Shown piece by piece: positions 35,282 to 44,358 of a DNA stretch of 64,000 nucleotides. Within the stretch, counting starts at the first letter, position 1. Each line of letters starts with the position of its first letter. The notes beneath the pieces were generated by a model. It had not been told where the DNA came from, searched no databases, and saw only the letters and a program-made list of their open reading frames with translations. Made by a program: the position numbers and the translations under genes. Source of the DNA: Promethearchaeota archaeon (GTDB lineage Archaea > Asgardarchaeota > Lokiarchaeia > Sigyniarchaeales > SOKP01); NCBI GenBank assembly GCA_016840165.1, contig JAEOSU010000027.1, forward strand, positions 1 to 64,000, written 5' to 3'.

Positions 35282-36538
35282 TTATTTTCTTTTTTCTAGA
35301 ATTTCAATGAAAGATTCGATTTGATTGGAGATCTGAGTATCATTAAATTTGCGAGGATCGTTCATATCCGCATTAATTATTAGACAAGGAATATCAAAAT
35401 CGTCCATTAAATGTCGTTTTAAATCATATAACCCACAAGAATTCGGTCGACAAGACAGATTTTCATGCATAATTACGCCGTCGATTTTCCACTCCTTTAC
35501 CGTTTCGGCAAATTTCTTAATTCTGGTTTCCAAGTCATAAATATACCAGAAACTCAACATAAGTTCTGCCATAGCCTCTATTGGATTGTTAAGAACCATT
35601 TCCTTCGTCACATTTGGATTCATATATTTACTAAAAGCATAAGTATAAGGTTCATAAACGATAATAGCACCATACCTTTCTAACATTCCAAAATATTTCA
35701 AATTATACCAAAAAGGAATTCCCTCGAACATTAACCTATATTTCTCATTTTTCAAGGCTCCAATACCTAACTCCACTCGTTCTTTAGCTTCCTTATACAT
35801 TTTTTTATATAATCTAATCGGTGCTTTCAATCCCGGCATGGTAAATAATGGAAAAAGTCCACCAAAAGTATCACGTGTAGAGATTGGGCAGGGTACATTC
35901 TTTCGTAATCTATAAATATCTTGCCAAACCATACTTAGTTCCCATGAATTTTTAGATACTTCTTGCGCTTTTTCTTCATTATATTCATTTCCCGTAACTT
36001 CCTGTATAAAATCTAAAAGTTCATAAAGTTGCTCTGCCACATAATTTTTAAAGTAATTATATTGGCGATTATTGGTATTACTTACTATGTGTGGAACATC
36101 AATTGCATAATGGGGCACATTCAATCTTTCAGCTTGAACTTGAAACCAATTAACATGTGTATCACATATCACATCGGTTGAGAGCATAAAAGTAGGGCTT
36201 CTTGTTCCGCCTTGTATCATTGTCGCATTATTTAAGACAGCTCCTACGTTAGTTTTAAAGTAGGAGCACAAATCATAGGAATATCCCTCCTCTTCTGCTT
36301 TTTCGATAAAATTTTGTGAAAAATGTTGTGCGGCAGATACCGTGGCAGAATTTTCGGGTAGCATTGGTTGTACTCCCATAGCATATAAAACTTCTACAGG
36401 GCTTCCTGAAGTCGCCCAAGCAGTAGGTTTTCCATCTCGAAACGCCTGTTCAATTGCTAAAAAGTGTCGACCCATAATATTTTTTAATCCTTGGGTGGCG
36501 TTTAGCATTTTATTACTAGTTGATTGTTGACTAGACAT
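35282..36538 (-). CDS. 2-hydroxyacyl-CoA dehydratase / benzoyl-CoA reductase subunit (HgdB/BcrB-like)
   Basis: A 418-residue subunit of the 2-hydroxyacyl-CoA dehydratase family. N-terminal GSPVEVLYAMGVQPMLPEN and YDLCSYFKTNVG give the first Cys. The C-terminal HENLSCRPNSCGLYDLKRHL and IINADMNDPRKF are the family signature that binds the 4Fe-4S cluster and reaches the second metal site. These enzymes dehydrate 2-hydroxyacyl-CoAs or reduce aromatic CoA esters. GAGGTGAT precedes its start. The second subunit is encoded 10 nt upstream. The ATP-dependent activator needed for function (HgdC type) is not in the window. Confidence 0.82.
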   Translation of the reverse strand: MSSQQSTSNKMLNATQGLKNIMGRHFLAIEQAFRDGKPTAWATSGSPVEVLYAMGVQPMLPENSATVSAAQHFSQNFIEKAEEEGYSYDLCSYFKTNVGAVLNNATMIQGGTRSPTFMLSTDVICDTHVNWFQVQAERLNVPHYAIDVPHIVSNTNNRQYNYFKNYVAEQLYELLDFIQEVTGNEYNEEKAQEVSKNSWELSMVWQDIYRLRKNVPCPISTRDTFGGLFPLFTMPGLKAPIRLYKKMYKEAKERVELGIGALKNEKYRLMFEGIPFWYNLKYFGMLERYGAIIVYEPYTYAFSKYMNPNVTKEMVLNNPIEAMAELMLSFWYIYDLETRIKKFAETVKEWKIDGVIMHENLSCRPNSCGLYDLKRHLMDDFDIPCLIINADMNDPRKFNDTQISNQIESFIEILEKRK

Positions 36539-36548
36539 GATATCACCT

Positions 36549-37598
36549 CTAAATTATTTCAGCAAATGCTGAAAATCGGGTAGATAATTGCTTATAAGAT
36601 TCTCGATTATAAGTAGCTTCCACAAATAAATAGGGAATCTCGAGTTCTTTGAATTTTTTATTTAAATAAGGATGATCATATAAAACTGGCTCGCAAAATT
36701 TCTGGGCTACATTAATAACCCCCTTTACTTTATAAGTTTGAGCGAGCATTTTTAAAAAATTAAATCGGTCATATGAAGGAAATTTGGTTGAATAAATTGG
36801 CTTTTCGAGATGATACTTAGCCAGGGCTTTTAGTGGTTCCTCATTTTCATCAATCTCATGCCAAAAATATTTCGTTCCCACACATAAATCATCTATGATG
36901 ATATGAAAACCCAGATCTTCTAAATAAATAAGAAATTCAGTATCATCAATATCTGATCCTGTTAGTAACACTCTTTTTTTGTTATCTAAATCAAATGGGG
37001 TTTTATTCTTTATTTTTTCTAAATTTGATTTAAGATTACTATGAACCTCGTTTTTATCTGATTGTAATGCTTTTTTAACTAAGCTATGAAATTCAGATCC
37101 TAATAATACGTTTTTAGCACGGTATTCAGAGAGTTCTTTCAAAAGCCTTCGTATTTTATTTGTCTCAATAATCGCTTCTGTAAGTTTATTATCCGTGATT
37201 TTAATATTAAATGTACTTTCAAGTTGATAAATTAATTCCTTCATATCTTTGATAAAAAATCTTAGAGCAATCTCGTCCCGTTTAAGGGGAGTATTTAAAA
37301 AATATTTAAATTTTAGGTTTAAACACTCATGCCAAATATCGAATTCTCTATTCGTGCGATCACAGCCATGGGCAGTAATTAGTCCTTCAATATCTTTATT
37401 CAAACCCTTTAACGCTTGTTCAAGAAGATTTCTGGTCCAGAGACAATGGGTTGGAGGTATATGTTCATTTGCTTTATCAACTTGAATTGTTGGATCTCCA
37501 AAGAGCCTATAGGGAGTAAATCCAGCGGCTAGGATAATCTCTTCTGGAGTCTCTACACCACTGTCAAAAATTGCGATTTTTTTCATCTTAATTTTCAA
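36549..37598 (-). CDS. 2-hydroxyacyl-CoA dehydratase family second subunit (BcrC-like)
   Basis: A 349-residue paralogue of the neighbouring gene. Visible parts include IFDSGVETPEEIILAAGFTP, HCLWTRNLLEQAL, ITAHGCDRTNREFDIW with a conserved Cys, and C-terminal AQKFCEPVLYDHPYL. It keeps three cysteines in places used for the cluster in this family. It forms a likely heterodimer with the following subunit, 10 nt downstream. The start could be the ATG five codons in (37586). Confidence 0.78.
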   Translation of the reverse strand: MKIKMKKIAIFDSGVETPEEIILAAGFTPYRLFGDPTIQVDKANEHIPPTHCLWTRNLLEQALKGLNKDIEGLITAHGCDRTNREFDIWHECLNLKFKYFLNTPLKRDEIALRFFIKDMKELIYQLESTFNIKITDNKLTEAIIETNKIRRLLKELSEYRAKNVLLGSEFHSLVKKALQSDKNEVHSNLKSNLEKIKNKTPFDLDNKKRVLLTGSDIDDTEFLIYLEDLGFHIIIDDLCVGTKYFWHEIDENEEPLKALAKYHLEKPIYSTKFPSYDRFNFLKMLAQTYKVKGVINVAQKFCEPVLYDHPYLNKKFKELEIPYLFVEATYNRESYKQLSTRFSAFAEII

Positions 37599-37771
37599 TT
37601 TAATCTTATTTTCTTTAGATAATCTTGGTAATATTAAAAAAATATTGATTATGATGCTTATATAGAAGTCTAATCTTAAAACCCCAAAATATTAATTAGA
37701 TTGAGTTTTAATATTAATAATCTGATCGATGTTTAAATTTTTTTACAACATTAAAAAAGAGGTTCTTAAGA

Positions 37772-38068
37772 TTGGCCATATCTCGAACACTAAGTAAAGC
37801 TATTTTAAAGCCAGAAGTTCGAATAAAATTGAAAATCTGGAATACATACTTGACTGGGAAATTGAAACGATTCGATAATTATATGAATTTAATTGTAGAG
37901 GATGCCAAAGAAATTTATTTCGGACGGGGTGGCAAAAGAAGTAAAGATTTAGGAACTGTCATGATCCGAGGTGCCTCTATTATCTTTATTGGGCAAGATC
38001 GGGAAAAACTGATTTTTACAGATAATGAAGATTCACTTATGTATCGCGAAGAAGATGAGTCATCATAG
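37772..38068 (+). CDS. LSm (Sm-like) RNA-binding protein
   Basis: A 98-residue Sm-fold protein. The Sm1 motif is WNTYLTGKLKRFDNYMNLIV and Sm2 is GTVMIRGASIIFIG. Archaeal LSm rings bind U-rich RNA. The C-terminus is an acidic tail (about 20 residues) longer than usual. The start is TTG at 37772, with GAGGT 9 nt before it. It is followed after 18 nt by rpl37e, a common archaeal pairing that suggests co-transcription. Confidence 0.9.
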   Translation: MAISRTLSKAILKPEVRIKLKIWNTYLTGKLKRFDNYMNLIVEDAKEIYFGRGGKRSKDLGTVMIRGASIIFIGQDREKLIFTDNEDSLMYREEDESS

Positions 38069-38086
38069 ATAAGGGGTTGAATAAAT

Positions 38087-38287
38087 ATGGGAAAAGGTAC
38101 ACCAAGTAAAGGTAAGAAAAATAAAGCAGCTAGTCATAAAACTTGTCGAAGATGTGGAAAACACTCTTATCATCGTCGAAAGCGTTATTGTGCGAGTTGT
38201 GGTTTTGGTAAGTCAGCAAAATTACGTAAACCTAGTTGGAGAAACCGATATAAAGCTTTTAACGGTAATAAGGGTTTTTATAGGTAA
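38087..38287 (+). CDS. rpl37e: Ribosomal protein L37e
   Basis: A 66-residue zinc-binding protein of the large ribosomal subunit. Four cysteines in [20 protein letters not shown] bind zinc. The N-terminal [16 protein letters not shown] contacts rRNA, and the length is normal for archaea. AAGGGG precedes the ATG. It is in one transcript with the LSm gene. Confidence 0.95.
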   Translation: MGKGTPSKGKKNKAASHKTCRRCGKHSYHRRKRYCASCGFGKSAKLRKPSWRNRYKAFNGNKGFYR

Positions 38288-38400
38288 TTTCTCGTTATAA
38301 TTTAAATTGGAACCACTTTAAACCTATATTGAGTTATACATCGCAATTTATTTTTACGTCTTAAATATCTTTTTATTTTCAGTTTTCTTTATTCTAAATT

Positions 38401-38772
38401 ATGGATTCATTGCAAGTTGAAGGAATTGATAAAGAATTAGCTAAGTTTGAGAGTATTGGGGGAATCTTGGGTTTAGCAGTCGTTGATGATAATGGTCTCA
38501 CTATTCTTTCACGGTTACCACGTGCAATTGAAGAGCGTAAATTTGGAGCAATGGCTGCTACGATTTTAGGTGCAATGGAAACTGCAATAATCCCCTTTGG
38601 CGAGGATTTAATTAATTTAACAATCGAGTTTGAAGAGTCTCAATTAATTATTATGAGTTCAGAGAATAAAATTATACTAGTCGTATTAATGGAACTTGAA
38701 ATTGATTTAGGATTTATGCTATTAGAGATAGAAGAAATATTACGCAATATTAAAAATATTTTAAGAGGTTAA
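38401..38772 (+). CDS. Roadblock/LC7-domain protein
   Basis: A 123-residue single-domain protein. The fold pattern is clear: helix ELAKFESIGGILGLAVVDDNG, the strand LTILSRL, helix FGAMAATILGAMETAI, two strands and a closing helix. Such proteins regulate small GTPases, as MglB does, and are very numerous in Asgard genomes. No GTPase gene is in the window. It is followed after 7 nt by the E1-like gene, so they are co-transcribed. No SD is visible before the ATG. Confidence 0.85.
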   Translation: MDSLQVEGIDKELAKFESIGGILGLAVVDDNGLTILSRLPRAIEERKFGAMAATILGAMETAIIPFGEDLINLTIEFEESQLIIMSSENKIILVVLMELEIDLGFMLLEIEEILRNIKNILRG

Positions 38773-38779
38773 AAATAAT

Positions 38780-39520
38780 ATGTTGACCAAGGAAGAACGA
38801 GAAAGATATAACAGACAAATTATCTCTCCTTCAATAGGAGAAGAGGGCCAAGAAAAATTAGGAAAAATAAGAGTACTACAAATTGGGGCAGGAGGTTTAG
38901 GTTCTCCTTTCGCTTTGTATATAGTTGCTGCAGGAATTAAAGAATTAACGATTATTGATAACGATGTTATCTCTCTTTCGAATTTACAACGTCAAATTCT
39001 TTATAATGAAAGCCAAATAGGCATGGCTAAAGTTGTTGCGGCTAAGAAACTGCTGGAAAGTAGAAATTCTAATGTAAAGATTAATATTCATCAAGATTAC
39101 ATCAATGAGGCCTCCATTGAAAAATATGCGAGCGAAAAGAACTATGATTTTATCGTTGATTGTAGTGATAATTTCAAAACTAAATTTTTAGTTAATCGAA
39201 CCGCAATTAAATATAATATGAAATGTGTCATAGCAGGGATTAAAGATTTCTTTGGTCAAATAATGACCATAGACCCAAAAGTCTCTGCCTGCTATCAATG
39301 TGTTTTTAATGAACCTTTGGAATCTCAGAATAGCTTAAAACCATTACCTGTGATTGGAGTCACTCCAGGAGTTTTAGGAACATTAGAAGCATTAGAGGTT
39401 ATTAAGACGACTTTAGGTTTACCAAATCTCGAGAATAAGCTATTAATGGTCAATTTACTTAACTTAATGTTTGACGTAATAGATTTAGTAAAAAATGAGA
39501 AGTGTATTTGCTCAAAATAA
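38780..39520 (+). CDS. ThiF/MoeB/E1-like adenylating enzyme
   Basis: A 246-residue member of the E1-like family. It has RYNRQIISPSIGEEGQEKL, the nucleotide loop GAGGLGSPFALYI, DNDVISLSNLQRQ, and DCSDNFKTKFLVN. Zinc ligands are ACYQC and the C-terminal CIC pair. It adenylates the C-terminal glycine of a ubiquitin-like or sulfur-carrier protein. No dedicated cysteine domain as in eukaryotic E1 is present. A ubiquitin-like protein with a GG-A end is encoded about 5 kb downstream. Roadblock is encoded just upstream, a rare partner. Confidence 0.85.
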   Translation: MLTKEERERYNRQIISPSIGEEGQEKLGKIRVLQIGAGGLGSPFALYIVAAGIKELTIIDNDVISLSNLQRQILYNESQIGMAKVVAAKKLLESRNSNVKINIHQDYINEASIEKYASEKNYDFIVDCSDNFKTKFLVNRTAIKYNMKCVIAGIKDFFGQIMTIDPKVSACYQCVFNEPLESQNSLKPLPVIGVTPGVLGTLEALEVIKTTLGLPNLENKLLMVNLLNLMFDVIDLVKNEKCICSK

Positions 39521-39559
39521 AAAAGAAAAAAATAGAAAAAAATGAAATTTATTTGAATT

Positions 39560-40087
39560 TTAAATCCATTTATTTGCTAATAAAAGCGAAATGCTTCCAT
39601 AGAAAAAACCATTTACAACTCCAGCAATAAAAACTGAAATGATTGTTCCTACCTCTCCAAATGAATTAACCATATCAAACCAAACCACACCAAGATTAGC
39701 AGAGTAGATTTGTCCTATTCCAAATAAGATAGCATATACCCCAGAAGCAAGTAGTGCTGTTGTAAACCATGCACCAAATCCCGTTTGATTATTATCTCCC
39801 AATCTAGCCCCAACGATAATTGCAACTAAAGGGGGAATAATAAGTCCAAGGAAAATTATAAGTATAGATACTATTTCTAATGGAGCAGCATTGATTAATC
39901 CAACAATCCCATTATCTGTCCAAGCAACACCAGGTATTATAGCAATAGGAGAGAAAAATCCTGCAATAATATAGAAAACATCTGTTGCGGGATAACCAGC
40001 TACAAGAAATATAGCAAGTAATACAAATAATGCATTTAATCCAATATATATTACAAGTGTTATAAGAAACGTTTTTAAGAAATTCAT
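39560..40087 (-). CDS. Small integral membrane protein, unknown
   Basis: A 175-residue protein with about five hydrophobic helices and glycine-rich loops. I do not recognise the family. The first helix is preceded by MNFLK. The second half has FGAWFTTALLASG and VNGFFYGSISLLLANKW, suggesting packing helices. No enzyme motif, Cys cluster or repeat is visible. It stands alone, convergent with the E1-like gene after 39 nt. Confidence 0.55.
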   Translation of the reverse strand: MNFLKTFLITLVIYIGLNALFVLLAIFLVAGYPATDVFYIIAGFFSPIAIIPGVAWTDNGIVGLINAAPLEIVSILIIFLGLIIPPLVAIIVGARLGDNNQTGFGAWFTTALLASGVYAILFGIGQIYSANLGVVWFDMVNSFGEVGTIISVFIAGVVNGFFYGSISLLLANKWI

Positions 40088-40288
40088 TTATTTCAAATCC
40101 ATATTTTTGTGTTTAAGATTTCTATATGTTATACTAAGTTCTTTCAAATATATAAATTTTTTAGAGATTTGTAATTTTTATCAATTTGATCCCCTCATAT
40201 AACAACTTATTTTTAAAATCGGACAAATTAAGAGCATCATATCAATAATTTTATACTAAAAATTTATCAAACCTTTACGAAATATTAC

Positions 40289-40834
40289 TTATAATTTAAA
40301 TTGAGGATTTTTTTCAAAAGCTTCCTTAAATATAGCACCATTTTCAACATACTCACCAGAAGTCATCTCTCCTATAAGTTTACCTTGTGTTTCTAATTCT
40401 TTTTTGATTTTAGCAGGAATCCCAACTGCTAAAGTTCGAGGGGGTATAACTTTATTGACCAATACAGCTCCAGCGCCAATCATTGCACCCTCACCTAATT
40501 TCGTATTATGTAATACTTTCGCACCTATTCCAACTAAACAACCGTTATTTATTGTAGTTGGTCCATGAATCATAGCATGATGTCCGATGATACAATTATC
40601 ACCAATAATAACGGACTTACCCTTCTCAATATGAATAGCAACATGTTCTTGAATACTCGTATTTTCTCCTATACGAATTGTACCCCAATCTCCTCTCAAG
40701 ACTGCGCCAAACCAAATGTTAGAACCTTTTCCTATGGTTACGTCTCCAATAATCACCGCTGTGGGAGCTATAAAAACTGAATCATGAATTTGGGGTTTTA
40801 TTCCGGTTACTGGACTTGGGATTATTATTACCAT
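40289..40834 (-). CDS. Gamma-carbonic anhydrase-like hexapeptide-repeat protein
   Basis: A 181-residue left-handed beta-helix protein. The repeats (IGDVTIGKGSNIWFGAVLRG, and IRIGENTSIQEHVAIH) and the histidines of EHVAIH and IIGHHAMIHG are placed as in gamma-class carbonic anhydrases that bind zinc or iron in trimers. The extra loops of the active Methanosarcina enzyme are not seen, so it belongs to the short type (CamH/Paay-like), for which activity varies. It stands alone on the minus strand. Confidence 0.85.
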   Translation of the reverse strand: MVIIIPSPVTGIKPQIHDSVFIAPTAVIIGDVTIGKGSNIWFGAVLRGDWGTIRIGENTSIQEHVAIHIEKGKSVIIGDNCIIGHHAMIHGPTTINNGCLVGIGAKVLHNTKLGEGAMIGAGAVLVNKVIPPRTLAVGIPAKIKKELETQGKLIGEMTSGEYVENGAIFKEAFEKNPQFKL

Positions 40835-40937
40835 TTATTACCACTTTCAAACTTAAGATTTTAAAATAAGAAATTAATAAATCTTTATTAGAATTTTTAT
40901 TATGTTTTAATAGTATTTAATTAAAGCAAAAGAGGGG

Positions 40938-41033
40938 TTATTCACTCCAAAATTCTTGATTAAATTCCTTTAAATCATAGGGCGACCATGCTTTGGGTGG
41001 CTCAGCATTTTTAACAAATTTATGAGTAAAACT
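40938..41033 (-). other. Possible frameshifted C-terminal tail of the GNAT gene
   Basis: Straight after the GNAT stop codon, a different frame stays open for about 32 codons and ends at TAA (40938-40940). Its product contains SFTHKFVKNAEPPKAWSPYD and ends FNQEFWSE, with normal codon use and residue composition. Losing one T from the TTT run at 41038-41040 would join it to the GNAT frame. Confidence 0.45.
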
Positions 41034-41604
41034 ATAATAAATAATCATCAAGTTCTTCAAAACCAAGACTCTTGATAAATAGATAAGCCTTTTTGTTGTC
41101 TCTAGAGACTCTACATCTTAATTCGTCTATTCCTTTATTCTTAAAGTAATTCCATATTTCTAGCCCCAGAATGGTGCCAAAACCTCTGCGTTGAAGTTCA
41201 GGAAGGACACCTAAAGCAGAGATCACACCTATTTTATTTTCTTCTCCAGTGTAATGAACAATCGCGAATCCAACATATTTATCATCCAGATTTGCGAGCA
41301 AAAATATAATATTAGGATCCTTAATTAATTTTGTTAATAATTCATTAGAAAAAGGTTTATAGGGCATTTTTGTTGATGACCAGATATTTTTATGTAATTT
41401 GATAAAGATATTAGCATCTAATATAGTAGCTTCACGAATTTGTATTTTTTTTATTGGCCTTTCAATTTTTCTTTTTAACTTCTTTTCAAATTCAGTCGAA
41501 ATTTTTTTAATAGGAAGACTCATATGAATATAATTCTCATCCTCTTTCAAAAGATCTAATGTGTCTCCTAATGAATGTAAAATAATTGATCTAAACCATT
41601 CCAT
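41032..41604 (-). CDS. GNAT-family N-acetyltransferase, possibly cut short by a frameshift
   Basis: A 190-residue protein. Residues 50-190 form a GNAT domain, with IREATILDANIFIKLHKNIW at its start. The acetyl-CoA motif A is SALGVLPELQRRGFGTILGLEI, and the last strand is RVSRDNKKAYLFIKSLGFEEL. The substrate is unknown. The frame ends with DDYLL and a stop, while the next frame reads on for 32 codons (see the separate entry), so the true C-terminus may be longer. It stands alone and converges on no gene. Confidence 0.8.
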   Translation of the reverse strand: MEWFRSIILHSLGDTLDLLKEDENYIHMSLPIKKISTEFEKKLKRKIERPIKKIQIREATILDANIFIKLHKNIWSSTKMPYKPFSNELLTKLIKDPNIIFLLANLDDKYVGFAIVHYTGEENKIGVISALGVLPELQRRGFGTILGLEIWNYFKNKGIDELRCRVSRDNKKAYLFIKSLGFEELDDYLL

Positions 41605-41763
41605 ACTAAAATCTCAAATTTAATTTTTATTTAGAAATTTCAAATTTCCCTACAAACCATTTAGATAATTGCGAAAAATCTTTAATATAATTAAAGAATT
41701 GTTAAATAATTTAATTATTCAGCATTCCTTTTAATTAATAGAAATAATTAGAGTGCATCTCAT

Positions 41764-42708
41764 ATGTCAGTAAAGCAACTCCAAGAAGAGATTTTAAAGT
41801 TGAAGAAAAAAAATGATGTTACTATCCTTGCTCATTATTATCAATCAATTGGTATACAAGACATTGCAGATTACTTAGGAGATTCTCTTGGTTTGTCAAG
41901 AATCGTTAATGAAAAAGTAACTTCCGAATATGTAATTTTTGCTGGTGTGCTTTTTATGGCAGAAACCGCTTCAATCTTAAATCAAGAGAAGCATATTTTA
42001 ATGCCTAATAAGAATGCTGGATGTTCATTAGCAGACTATTTAACTCCAGATCTAATTTATAAGTTTAGAAAGATGCACCCTGAACTTCCTGTAGTGACCT
42101 ATGTCAATAGTACTGCTGCTGTCAAAGCTGTTTCTGACATTTCATGTACCTCTTCAAACGCCGTAAATATCGTCCAAAAGATCAGTCACGAATTCAATGT
42201 TAATAAAGTTTTATTCGGTCCAGATTCAAATTTAGCCGATTTTGTAGAGCAAAAATCAAATATTAAAACTATTAAAATGCCCGAAAACGGTCATTGTGCT
42301 GTACATTCACAAATTACTCCTAAAGATGTATTTGAATCCCGGAAAAAATATTCTGATGCTTTGGTATTAGTTCATCCTGAATGCATTAGAAAAGTAAGAG
42401 ATCTAGCTGATTTTGCTGGATCAACAGCACAGATGTATAATAGAGTTAAAAATAGTCGATCAGATGAAAAAAAATTTATCATTGGTACTGAATGTGGAAT
42501 GCTAGAGCGTATGGCAAAAGATTTTCCCGAGAAAGAATTTTACTTGTTGAAAGATGAGATTACGTGTTTTGATATGAAAAAAAATAATTTATCTCAAATT
42601 AAATATCTCCTAAATAATTTAGATGATAAAGATTTTGAGGTGCGAGTTCCTCCCAAAATTGCCGAGCAAGCCTTAAAACCCATTAATAAGATGTTAGAAT
42701 TTTCTTAA
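41764..42708 (+). CDS. nadA: Quinolinate synthase
   Basis: A 314-residue enzyme that condenses iminoaspartate with dihydroxyacetone phosphate in NAD synthesis. LAHYYQSIGIQDIADYLGDS is the first substrate loop. GCSLAD, VHPECI and IGTECGM give the three Cys ligands of the 4Fe-4S cluster. The length and layout match the archaeal/bacterial norm. The partner genes nadB/nadX and nadC are not in the window. Confidence 0.95.
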   Translation: MSVKQLQEEILKLKKKNDVTILAHYYQSIGIQDIADYLGDSLGLSRIVNEKVTSEYVIFAGVLFMAETASILNQEKHILMPNKNAGCSLADYLTPDLIYKFRKMHPELPVVTYVNSTAAVKAVSDISCTSSNAVNIVQKISHEFNVNKVLFGPDSNLADFVEQKSNIKTIKMPENGHCAVHSQITPKDVFESRKKYSDALVLVHPECIRKVRDLADFAGSTAQMYNRVKNSRSDEKKFIIGTECGMLERMAKDFPEKEFYLLKDEITCFDMKKNNLSQIKYLLNNLDDKDFEVRVPPKIAEQALKPINKMLEFS

Positions 42709-42719
42709 AACTACCATCT

Positions 42720-44213
42720 TCATTTTGATTTAAGAAGAAACTGGGTAATTTTCAATTGTTTTCTGTCATCGAGATATTTTAAGAATGCTCTAGTCGGTTT
42801 TCCGGTTGGAATTGCACTAGATTTAGTTTTCGTTTCGTATCTCTGAATATCACGATGAGAAAATTGATGTTCATTCATTTGATCGTTGAACTTGAATAGC
42901 CATTTAACAAAATTTTTATATAACCTTCCGTTAATTCCAGCTTTTGATTTATGGTATTTCTCATAATATTCAACGTCTTTATCAGAGTATTCGGTATAAT
43001 AACGATAATTCTGGCCCATCCAAAAAATATGAGAAACAGAATCTGGAAAATCACTAATTCTACAGTTTGTTAATTTTACTTTCTTTAAGGACTCCATATC
43101 TGCTAAAAATTCGGGAATCTCGTGTATATCCATATTTTCCGAAAGATCGAGAGTTTCTAAATGCTTTAATCCTTTAATACCTTCAATTTTTTTAATATAA
43201 TTATTCTTTAAATTTAATTCTTTTAAATTTATTAAATTTTCAAGACCGCTTATCATTGATATTCTATTATTACTCAAATCTAATTTCTCTATAGACTTGG
43301 AAATATTATTTATTCCTTGAATATCTAGAATGTTATCTATCATTTTATTCGACAAATTAAGTGTTTTGTCAATTAAAAGTCCAATTAGATTATCATGATA
43401 CTTAACAAGATTAAAATCTAAATCCTCATAATTTATTTGGGCTTTATTTAAAAATTTTAAAAGAGGAAACCCCCGGTGATTTTTATATTTATTATAAATA
43501 AATTCCACATAAGTTCGCAGAAACTCAATAGGTATTTTTTCCATAGCCTTAATAAGGATTAAATATTTGTAGGAAAAACGAAAGTTGCCCAAAAATTTGG
43601 ATGTAGATTTTTTAGCGTTGTTAACTGCATCTTGATTATGAAAATCCTCCAGATATGCAATTATTTTACGTGAATATTCATCAATTGAGGGAAAATCAAT
43701 ATCCACTAAAACACTTTCAAATTCTTCTTCATTAAGATAGTATAAGTATCCATTTTGAGTTAAAAAGCGAACAACACTCGGATGGCCAGTAGCATAACGA
43801 ATTGCGATCTCTTCTTTGAATCTACTATTAGCTAATGGATCTCCTGAATCTGATAGCGCCTTCAGTAATGGAAATGCTAAGTTGCGATGTAATATTCGAG
43901 TATCGTAGTTATTATCCACCCAAGCTTGAATATTTGAACAATGTCCCCAAAACTCGGTTTCAGGGGGGATTAAATTATGATTACGCTCCATCTTACGATC
44001 TAACTTTGACGCAGCTTCATCTATTGATCTAATCTCGTCATATTCCTTTATCTTGTCTACAGGAATGTTTAGTAAAAGATACATACATTGTCGAAAAGGT
44101 CGATTATTGACGTATATGACTGTCCTTCGATTCTCTAATCTTAAGCTTAAGTATTTATTTATTTTAAACTCATTATTAATTGGCCTTTTATCTATAGATG
44201 GATTGACAAACAT
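42720..44213 (-). CDS. Leucine-rich-repeat protein
   Basis: A 497-residue protein. Residues 1-300 are mostly helical with an N-terminal beta part, no recognised family. About residues 300-400 form four to five leucine-rich repeats, such as KLDLSNNRISMISGLENL and ELNLKNNYIKKIEGIKGL, of the SDS22-like type with 22-residue spacing. A basic C-terminus (400-497) follows. It probably mediates protein binding in the cytoplasm. Such proteins are frequent in Asgard genomes. The gene is convergent with nadA after 11 nt. Confidence 0.75.
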   Translation of the reverse strand: MFVNPSIDKRPINNEFKINKYLSLRLENRRTVIYVNNRPFRQCMYLLLNIPVDKIKEYDEIRSIDEAASKLDRKMERNHNLIPPETEFWGHCSNIQAWVDNNYDTRILHRNLAFPLLKALSDSGDPLANSRFKEEIAIRYATGHPSVVRFLTQNGYLYYLNEEEFESVLVDIDFPSIDEYSRKIIAYLEDFHNQDAVNNAKKSTSKFLGNFRFSYKYLILIKAMEKIPIEFLRTYVEFIYNKYKNHRGFPLLKFLNKAQINYEDLDFNLVKYHDNLIGLLIDKTLNLSNKMIDNILDIQGINNISKSIEKLDLSNNRISMISGLENLINLKELNLKNNYIKKIEGIKGLKHLETLDLSENMDIHEIPEFLADMESLKKVKLTNCRISDFPDSVSHIFWMGQNYRYYTEYSDKDVEYYEKYHKSKAGINGRLYKNFVKWLFKFNDQMNEHQFSHRDIQRYETKTKSSAIPTGKPTRAFLKYLDDRKQLKITQFLLKSK

Positions 44214-44358
44214 GACTAAATAGATGATGTACAGAGATGAAAGGAAGGATTTTTGTTATTTCAAAAATAATAAATTAAACTATATAAAACCAAGGGCTAT
44301 ACAAATTTTTAAAAAAAATAAAAAAAAATATCAAAAAAAGCTGTTAAGAGATTCCTAT

